16,765 nucleotides of DNA from assembly GCA_900073065.1 (NCBI GenBank), contig FJOG01000036.1:254835-271599 (forward strand), given 5' to 3'. The notes beneath the pieces were generated by a model, which was not told where the DNA came from, searched no databases, and saw nothing but the letters and a program-made list of their open reading frames with translations. The translations under genes and the position numbers were made by a program. Origin of the DNA: Phialocephala subalpina. Its lineage: Eukaryota > Ascomycota > Leotiomycetes > Helotiales > Mollisiaceae. Positions 10,233-16,765 of this stretch are shown here, piece by piece; positions within the stretch are counted from its first letter, which is position 1; the number at the start of each line of letters is the position of its first letter.

Positions 10233-10277
10233 ATGACAACACCGAGTCAGGCTAGACTTGGATTCTCTCCCATCTGA
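10233..10277 (+). other. Possible upstream ORF, 14 codons
   Basis: ATG at 10233 followed by TGA at 10275-10277, encoding MTTPSQARLGFSPI, out of frame with the cyclase ATG at 10387. If transcription starts upstream of it, this would lower translation of the cyclase. The transcription start is unknown. Confidence 0.25.
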
Positions 10278-10386
10278 CTCGACTCGCTTACTCCTGGGTC
10301 TCGAGTATTCCCCAAAAGGCAACAGCAGCCTTTTCAACTGGCGACTGGAAAAGCTTTTTACATACTCGTTCGACATCAAAACGAAG

Positions 10387-11497
10387 ATGGCTTCTTCAGA
10401 CGAGTCGTCCGATTCTGAAACTTCGATCGGGTTCTATTCGAAAGCAAACACTACCTCATATGACTCCAGAGAGGTCTCCATATTCAGGGGAAAGGAGTAT
10501 TTAAGTGAGAATGCTGGGAACCATATTTCCGTCACTAATTCGAATGTGGAATTGAGAGACAACTTTTCTCAACTTTTGATCTTGGAGGCCACGAAGAACA
10601 TGTGAGTGGCTGAAATGTCTAGAAGAATTTACTTTGGATTGATGGATTGTAGAGACTTGATAACATTGAACTACCATCCCAGGACTTGGAACTACTTCAT
10701 AGGTACCAGCTTTATCCAATCATCTGGACACCAGAAACTTACGGAAGTTTTGCAGGCAAGCCTCTCGGCACAACTCAATACTACCCAGACGACTTTGACA
10801 CAACGTCTATTGCGTGCACTGTTCTTCCCACTCGACCAGAAGTGGTAGTCTCAGTGATTGATGAGATTTTGACTCTGAATAGCGAAGATGGGCTTGTTAC
10901 TGTAAGTGTTTTCAGGCCAAGCAAAATGTTGTGCCTACACAAAAGCTCACAAGTTTCCAGACATACTTCGATGACACTCGCGCACGCATTGATCCAACAG
11001 TCTCCGTGAACGTTCTAAGCCTCTGTTACCATCACGGATACGAAAATTTACAGTTATTTCAGGCTACTCAGACATACGTTATCTCGGTACTGGAAGATCG
11101 AAGCTATCTTACAGGTACTCGATACTACAATTCTCCAGAACCCTTCCTATTTTTCTTCGCACGTCTTCTTACCTGCAAGCAAGCCCATTCTCTTCGAGCA
11201 AGAGTTCTTCCTTTGCTCCAAGACAGGATTCGAGAACGAGCGGGCTTACCGGGAGACGCACTGCAGCTCGGAATGAGGATTCTAGCTGGCATGAGTGCTG
11301 AGGTCGGCTGGGAGAACCTCGGCTCAGAGAGCTTTTGGAAGAAGGATGTCCTGAATCTGCGGGCATTGCAAAGTGCAGATGGAGGCTGGGAGATTGGGTG
11401 GTTGTGCAGGTATGGGAAGACAGGGGTGATGATCGGCAACCGAGGCTTGACGACTGCTTTGGCAGTAAAGGCACTTGAGGAGACGAGTGGTATGTAG
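10387..11497 (+). CDS. Stand-alone class II-type terpene cyclase beta domain (DxDTT)
   Basis: Predicted to start cyclisation by protonating a prenyl diphosphate. Exons 10387-10601, 10655-10901 and 10961-11497 give 332 residues. Introns are 53 nt (GTGAGT...GAG) and 59 nt (GTAAGT...CAG), and both keep frame. Motifs: DNFSQLLILE (59-68), PDDFDTTS (116-123), which contains the DxDTT acid motif (D118, D120), TYFDDTRARIDP (155-166), GTRYY (206-210) and QSADGGWE (291-298, QW-like), then IGNRGLTTALAVKAL near the end. From memory this matches the C-terminal TSbeta half of the HAD-TSbeta drimanyl diphosphate/drimenol synthases, such as AstC of astellolide biosynthesis. Those carry a roughly 200-residue HAD phosphatase half that is absent here. 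Start is ATG 10387 (good context, AAGATGG); the frame is open back to TGA 10234 without another ATG. A GTATGT at 11490 could instead splice to 11600, ending at TGA 11764-11766. Substrate and product unknown. Confidence 0.85.
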
Positions 11498-12038
11498 GAG
11501 AAGGAGAAACTGTGCAATCGGAATTTGAACACCACAATCTTTCTGGATAATCTGAGATAAATTCTTGAATATTATTTCCTGATAAGATCTCATCAACAGC
11601 CGACGAAGAATTCAGATCACAATACTTGCCGCCCACTAGATCTCAGCATACCTCACAATGTAACGAGAGGAAAGAAATGTGCTCGCTTGTATTTCGCTCC
11701 TGTTGGAATTTTTATGACCTGCAGGGCTTACGCCGCATCGGCCCGTATCCTTCCGTGTCAGCATGAGATTAAAACGACATCGTTCAAAAGCCAGTCGGGC
11801 TTCGCATCCGGATACGTCCAAATCTGCACGCGACCATGCATACTGTCACCTTACTTCGCATGCCGGTCTGTGAGAAGATAGCAAGGTGGTGCAATGACTC
11901 GCCGCGATGATACAGAATGTGGTTCGGAAGTCTGAAGCGCAGCAAGTCCTTGCTCTGTATAAGCCAGTTGCATAACTAGCTTTAAATCACGTTTTTTAGC
12001 GAGTACCACCAAATCGTTTTCCTCCTCCCCTCAACTGT
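11498..12038. other. Intergenic, no independent gene seen
   Basis: Three-prime flank of the DxDTT cyclase. The first 270 bases could include an alternative last exon (11600-11766). No other splice chain or domain was found, and the short open frames here show no family motif. Confidence 0.45.
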
Positions 12039-12362
12039 CCTTTATTTCTACGCCCTTTTATATAATTTAATAACGTAACGCTTAAAATACTTCGTAAATA
12101 CATTAAATTAATCGCTTATAATAAAGTTATATATTTTAGTATATAACGTATATTAATTATAAGATTTGATTTTTAATCGTAAATATAAAAGTATTTTCAT
12201 TAAAATTTAATAATAAAAATTAATTATTTTTTATTATTTTTTATTATAATATATAATAATATAAAAATAATTATATATTATAAGCGATTAATTAAATATA
12301 TTTGCGAAGTATTTTAAATATTATATTATCAAATTATTTATAAAAGCGTAAATATTTAAAGG
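12039..12362. mobile_element. RIP-mutated foldback (MITE-like) element
   Basis: Two arms of about 86 bp, 12039-12124 and 12276-12362, are inverted repeats of each other. Both begin CCTTTA at the outer end, followed by TACGC, TAATTT, TAAAATACTTCG and TTAATCGCTTATAAT. Differences between the arms are largely C/T or G/A, as expected for RIP after insertion. The centre (about 150 bp) is nearly all A/T with no coding frame. Short length, long terminal inverted repeats and lack of coding sequence suggest a non-autonomous DNA element. Target duplications were not resolved. Confidence 0.65.
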
Positions 12363-12677
12363 ATTAAAAATCCAAATTAATAAAATTCGTTTATTTAAAA
12401 ATATAATTTAAAGCTAATTATATAATCGGGTATAAGCCTTTAATATCTAATCGTGGCTATACGTCTTTATTAGCGCGAATAACCGGTATACACTTGATGA
12501 TCGCAAGAAGTTTAATTAGAACGTGAATAATAATAGCAAGACCAATATACCGCGGTATTAACCCAAATCTATATACTCGCTCCTTTAACACTTGTTGGTA
12601 TTTGATGCCGTGCGTAATGTCGAGCTGCAGTCATGCATAGGAGGACTCCTATTTGATGTCTCGAAAGAACTACTCTT
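12363..12677. other. Spacer between two foldback elements
   Basis: No gene is seen. It is AT-rich on the left and near normal composition on the right. It holds a 12-bp perfect palindrome, ATACCGCGGTAT (12547-12558), of unknown meaning. Confidence 0.4.
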
Positions 12678-13074
12678 GCATGGATTAATCGGAATCGATC
12701 AAAAGGTCATGAGGCCATAAGGCATCAACATATTTCACACTCAAAAGCACTGACGCCGCTTTACCCTCGCTAACGAATTACCCTAGAAATATCGAAGGTC
12801 ATGTACAAAATCCAAATAATTACGTAACGAAGCAACCTACTAATAAAAATTAAAATATATATTCGAATCGCTTTAAGTATACATGAAATATTAAACTCTT
12901 AGTTAATTATTTTAATTGCGTGAAAGGTGGTCGTAATACACTTAATTCTAGGCCTATAGAAGAGGCTCTTTCGTGTAGTAAAGTGGCATGTGTGCCTGAA
13001 GACAAGGGGTAGCGTGGGTATGTTTGTGCCTCATGGCCACATGACCTATTAATCGATTCCGATTAATCGTGCAT
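12678..13074. mobile_element. Second foldback (MITE-like) element upstream of the P450
   Basis: The left arm (12678-12732) and right arm (13019-13074) are inverted copies, identical at roughly 47 of 54 aligned positions by eye. They share a perfect 17-mer, GATTAATCGGAATCGAT (12683-12699), matched in reverse by 13051-13067, and then AGGTCATG, GGCCAT and ACATA. Weaker similarity continues inward for another 40-60 bp. The centre (about 12780-12960) is AT-rich and non-coding. Its right end is about 220 bp before the P450 ATG, so it could influence that promoter. It is unrelated in sequence to the element at 12039. Confidence 0.6.
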
Positions 13075-13296
13075 ATTGCCGAATAGCCTGAAGTGAATCA
13101 CTTGCTGTGCATTATTCACATGCACATCTTACGTCAAGCGAACACTTCTAATATTGTAACTCAGAGGGTCTTTGGACTCCCCAAGAACTGTCCACAGACT
13201 CATTTTCAAGTTGTGTCAAGACCAGTCAGATTTTCGTATAACCATTCCAGGAACCCGAGCTTCTGATACCATCTGTCCCATTGAGTGTGATCGAAC

Positions 13297-15040
13297 ATGG
13301 CCAGAGCACAGAAAATAGGTCTCGTGGAGCTGGTTGTTGGCATAATAGCTTTGGTAGGTCCATTTTACCCTCTTTCTGTACCCGCTCACGAGTACAGGTG
13401 GGTTCATATGCCATCTACAACATATTTTTCCACCCTCTTCGTCAATACCCAGGCCCATGGTACACCAAAAGTTCTCGACTTTGGTTCATCGTCAAGGTTT
13501 TCCGCGGAACTGTGGTCTACGACATCAAGCAACTACATGATAAGTATGGGGATATTGTGAGAGTGGCACCAAATGAGTTGTCATATACGAATCCAGATGC
13601 ATGGCAAGAGGTCTATGGTGTGTTTCTTCGCTGCGACTTATGACTTCTCACTTACTGAATAACACAGGACGCAACAACCGAGATGTTGGAAAACTTGCCA
13701 TTTTCAAGAAAGATCCAACGTTCTATTCGGGCGTCTTTGCAGAGGCGAATTTCTATGTATGCATATTCAACTCAAGTCCTATATCTCGAATTGATGTTGA
13801 CATGGTCTAGGCCGACATCGAGGGAGAACCATACAAGAAACAAAAGAAGGCGTTGCTTGGTGGCATGACAAGAAAGGCGAATCTTCTCCAAGAGGATGTT
13901 TTGCTTGAAATTTCAGGAAGGCTGATCGGAAGTCTACAATCTTCAACCGTTTCAGAACCTACTTTTGATATACATCCATACCTTCAGAATGCGGCAATGG
14001 ATATAATGATGCGACTCATTATTGGCCTTGACCTCCAGGCAATCCACAGTGGAGATGTCCCACATCCTACCACTGTCACTACAGACCGGGCTTTCCGCCT
14101 CAGCATTTTGTATCTGCAGTTTAGACGCCTTTCCAGTCTCATCACGGACCCATTAGAGAATCTGGTCGGAAAGCTAACCCTCCGCTTTGGAATGCTTGAT
14201 TACATGGACTTCGTCACACCACTGGTTCAAGATCGACTGAAAAGTTCAAATCCGAGACCTGACTTTGGTACGTGCACCCCACTTCAATGAGAATTTGGCT
14301 AGTATGGCTAATACCTCGATTCTATCAGTGTCATACATGCTTCCATATTTGACAACCGAAGAAATTACAAAAAATGCTATCATGCTCACTCTTGCTGGCA
14401 GCGAATCGACTGTATCCGTTCTCTCCAGCACGTTGTACTTCATGCTCACGAAACCCAAGACATTTCTGCTTGCGCAGCAGGAGGTACGAAACCTTTTTCA
14501 CAAAGCGAGCGATATCACTATCGAGGGAAGCGAACAGCTAGTTTACCTCCAAGCTTGCATCACAGAGGCTATTCGCTTGTTTCCACCATTTTGGGGTGCT
14601 GCTCCTCGTGAAGTTCCAGCAGGGGGTGCAGTGATATGTGGAAAATATGTCCCAGCCAAATCCACCGTTTCAGTGTATCATTGGGCGATGTATCAAACCG
14701 AACGGAACTTCCATGATGCATCCGAGTTCAAGCCAGAGAGATGGTTGGGAGATAAGAACGAGATTGAGTCGAAAGCGTACAATCCTTTTAGCTTTGGGCC
14801 TCGAATCTGCATTGGCAAAGAGTAAGCTTGAATTTCCCCAGCAGGAGCCGAGCATGCATTTGTTGACAGATCAAAAATAGAATATCTTTACTCGTTACTC
14901 GCCTCACCTTGGCTCATCTGATTTGGGCATACGACTTTGAGCTGAGTACTGAATCTATCGGCACAGGCTGGGAGAAACCACCTGCATATATGGCTCCGAC
15001 TCGGCATCCGCTTTTCATCAAATTGAGAGCCAGGAATTGA
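13297..15040 (+). CDS. Cytochrome P450 monooxygenase, full length
   Basis: A heme-thiolate oxygenase anchored in the ER membrane, probably oxidising the terpenoid made by its neighbours. Six exons (13297-13353, 13398-13617, 13668-13756, 13811-14267, 14329-14821, 14881-15040) give 491 residues, typical for a fungal P450. Introns are 44, 50, 54, 61 and 59 nt, all GT...AG and all keeping frame. Features in order: N-terminal membrane helix (about 8-27), the proline region HPLRQYPGPW, I-helix AGSEST (297-302), ExxR as EAIR (354-357), PERW (410-413) and heme loop FSFGPRICIG with Cys435 as iron ligand. Start is the first ATG giving the membrane anchor. All catalytic elements are present and no break was found. 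Its setting resembles fungal secondary-metabolism P450s; the exact CYP family and substrate cannot be told by eye. Confidence 0.93.
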
Positions 15041-15997
15041 TTTTTGCTTTTTCTACCAATTGGTCTGCTTCTAGGCGCCGATATTGATGACTAGGTGGGG
15101 TGGAGCTGGTTTCAAAAGGTGACATGGTCTCTTGCCATTGCAATGTCATCAGGAGAACAATCATTTTCTGTGTAACTGAGTCACCAATTTCCAAAGATTA
15201 GACTGTTACAACCGAAAGAATGAGTACTTGAATATCTTGTGATTCCTGAACAACTCATCGAGACATGCACTCATATCACCAGGCAATCGTAGACTGACAA
15301 CAAGCCGCATATTCGCTGCCGCTGAGGTATCTATGTACCGCTCGACACAATTCTGAACCAAGTGGTTGACATGACAGCCGATGTTCGGCAGATTTCTGTG
15401 CGGCAACTTCATGCTATTTTGCTGGTATACCGAGGTTTGAAATTGGTTTGCGAGCGAAATCCGGATTTCGAGGGGAAGGGGTTTATACTTGGCGCTAGTC
15501 CTTATCTGGGATTGACGCTTCTTGAGGAGGAAGTCGCGACTGCCTCGCACGTCTTCGAGGCGCGAGAGAAGTTGCTGTTACTCTGGAGTGTCCGTAGTTG
15601 GGCAAGTGCGAGTGTAAACGAAGGAAGGTGCGTCAAGACGGGCTCCTGTTGCCGGTCTTCCAATTCTGAGAGCTGTATCGCGATATATCCAGCGGCCCTC
15701 CATTACGGCCACAATCTCGAGGCTCAGAGGAAGATGCCATGTTCCTGCGCGATGAAGTGACCTGCAATTGAAATGCAAGGCTTTCGCAATCTTGGGCTCG
15801 TTTCTTTCCCACCCTCTAGAGGTCCGATACTATTGCCCTCGGGCTAAGCAGAACCCAAATAAATACAGTGATCAGAAAGTGCAACGATCCCGGCGCAATT
15901 TAATAGTCAAGTGGGGTTAGCTCGGTTCTGTTTATACGAATAACAGCTAAGAATCAGGCATTGTAATGCATCACGTGAGAATACATCAATCGAGACT

Positions 15998-16018
15998 GCA
16001 GTTTTGTTGCACATCGCA
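15998..16018 (+). repeat. 21-bp direct repeat, copy 1
   Basis: GCAGTTTTGTTGCACA followed by TCGCA. It matches 16452-16472 at 20 of 21 positions in the same orientation, 454 bp away. Function unknown. Confidence 0.5.
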
Positions 16019-16451
16019 TATATCCCAACAATTGCAAAGCGGCCTCTCCCATTTTTCAAACCATTAGTAGGTAAGCGACGCGTTCCGTGGCTAACGCGTG
16101 CTTGGCAGAATCGTCTTTGGCTCGCCCTAGAACGTTCTAGAAGCCAAGATTTTGCAACCTAAGGCACCAGTTCAATCACCGAGGAAAGGAATCTTGCGCT
16201 TCAACTATATTTTACGATCCATTATATAATAGGGAGCGCATCGACAATGGACATTAATGACAGCCTTACATAACAAACCGCGTATAGACACATGGACATC
16301 AAAAACCGGAACCAAAAGCTCATACATACGATCCTCTCAACTCGTTTATTCAAGACGGCTCAAATCTCTCCAATGTGAATCCATCCCCAAGTTTAAAGCC
16401 GTCACATGCGGAGGATATTACGTCATAGATACGTGATATGCCCATTTCTGA

Positions 16452-16472
16452 GCAGTTTTGTTGCACAGCGCA
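16452..16472 (+). repeat. 21-bp direct repeat, copy 2
   Basis: GCAGTTTTGTTGCACA followed by GCGCA. One mismatch to the copy at 15998-16018. The sequence just downstream (AAAATCGATTGCGATCTTATCGATTG) differs from that of copy 1, so the similarity is confined to the 21 bases. Confidence 0.5.
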
Positions 16473-16576
16473 AAATCGATTGCGATCTTATCGATTGTTC
16501 TAAAAGCATCGGAACAACCATCCTTTTCAAGTTTACGCGAGGGTTCGGTCACGTGAGCGTTCATGGATAGGCATTA

Positions 16577-16765
16577 TGTTGTAGCCTGAGGCCTAGGCGC
16601 CACTAGTGGCGCGGAAGGCCCTGGAAGGGCCTGGAGAGCCTATTTGCCACAGGGTAACGTAAGCTGTGGAAGGCCCTGGAAGGCCTAGGGAGGGCCTATT
16701 GCCACAGGCCCTACAGGGCCCTGAGGCCTATAAATTCAGCGTACCTGTCCACTGTAGAGTTAGAA
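16577..16765 (+). mobile_element. GC-rich repeat tract, possible start of an LTR or other element
   Basis: The sequence turns abruptly GC-rich and repetitive. It contains a 16-bp perfect palindrome, GCGCCACTAGTGGCGC (16597-16612). Two 41-bp tandem units (16613-16653 and 16668-16708, period 55) both start GGAAGGCCCTGGAAGG and end GCCACAGG. A TATA-like GGCCTATAAATTCAG follows (16725-16739). A TG start at 16578 (TGTTGTAGCC) followed by repeats and a TATA box would suit the 5' end of an LTR, but the window ends before this can be tested. No coding frame. Confidence 0.4.
16613..16708 (+). repeat. Two 41-bp tandem units, AGGCC-rich
   Basis: The units at 16613-16653 and 16668-16708 have equal length and the same ends, and are separated by a 14-bp spacer. 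Differences are concentrated in the middle. AGGCCT/GGGCCT palindromes recur inside each unit, so the tract can form several alternative hairpins. Confidence 0.65.

Larger units (their letters stand above)
9423..10386. promoter_or_regulatory. Divergent intergenic region between the two terpene genes
   Basis: About 960 bp between two start codons pointing away from each other, so it probably holds promoters for both terpene genes. No coding frame here fits either gene. In particular nothing resembles a HAD-phosphatase domain upstream of the DxDTT gene. A TATA-like TTTTTAAATAG lies near 10111. A 7-bp inverted repeat with a 7-nt loop (10208-10228) is followed by a short upstream ORF (10233-10277). 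A G-rich tract lies near 9483-9500. No known regulator site is recognised. Confidence 0.5.
15041..16576. other. Intergenic, no supported gene
   Basis: Open frames of 60-130 codons occur on both strands between 15200 and 15780. None has a recognisable domain, good start context or convincing introns, and the plus and minus frames overlap each other. From 15800 to 16560 no frame of interest is seen. Two CACGTG palindromes occur (near 15972 and 16550). A 21-bp near-identical direct repeat is listed separately. Confidence 0.5.

Noticed and set aside
11125..11636. Minus-strand open frames opposite the DxDTT cyclase
   Set aside because: They are antisense shadows of exon 3 and have no domain of their own.
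10151..11728. 13-bp direct repeat GACCTGCAGGGCT (10151-10163 and 11716-11728) flanking the DxDTT gene
   Set aside because: About two such 13-mer matches are expected by chance in a window this size, and the flanks do not match.
15206..15760. Overlapping open frames on both strands (114 and 132 codons)
   Set aside because: They start at non-ATG codons and have no motif, no supporting introns and no recognisable homology; the better-looking plus frame is also interrupted upstream by a stop.
1..16765. CRISPR arrays, rRNA or tRNA genes, bacterial-type operons
   Set aside because: None seen; the spliced genes and RIP pattern indicate a fungal nuclear genome.

Overview
The window looks like a piece of a filamentous ascomycete genome (Pezizomycotina). 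Its genes carry many short introns (44-61 nt) with GT...AG ends and CTRAY-like branch sites. It also has blocks of extreme AT richness in which the surviving C is mostly in CpG and glutamine codons have become TAA/TAG, the pattern left by repeat-induced point mutation (RIP). All gene models below were spliced by hand from frame continuity, splice-site sequence and family motifs; no alignment or database search was run.

Layout. 1-2390: heavily RIP-mutated AT-rich DNA. 2072-4451: a broken gene for a glutamate/glutamine/arginine-rich coiled-coil protein. Its 5' part runs into the RIP block, and it ends in an intact-looking globular exon. 4684-5700: a partly RIP-mutated element with a degenerate reverse-strand reading frame. 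5856-6887: a von Willebrand A-like fungal gene with one good intron and a single-base frame break. 6888-8250: no convincing gene. 8251-9422 (minus): a complete class I terpene synthase in four exons. 9423-10386: a divergent intergenic region. 10387-11497 (plus): a stand-alone class II-type terpene cyclase beta domain with a DxDTT motif. 12039-12362 and 12678-13074: two foldback, MITE-like inverted-repeat elements. 13297-15040 (plus): a complete cytochrome P450 in six exons. 15041-16560: no convincing gene. 16577-16765: GC-rich tandem and palindromic repeats that may be the start of a mobile element.

How the genes may work together. The class I synthase, the DxDTT protein and the P450 form what looks like a compact terpenoid biosynthetic cluster embedded in transposon-rich DNA. 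The DxDTT protein resembles the C-terminal half of the HAD-TSbeta (drimanyl diphosphate / drimenol synthase) enzymes but has no room for the HAD phosphatase half. A neighbouring class I synthase could take over diphosphate ionisation. This two-protein cyclisation scheme is the most interesting hypothesis in the window. It is inference and needs expression and product analysis.
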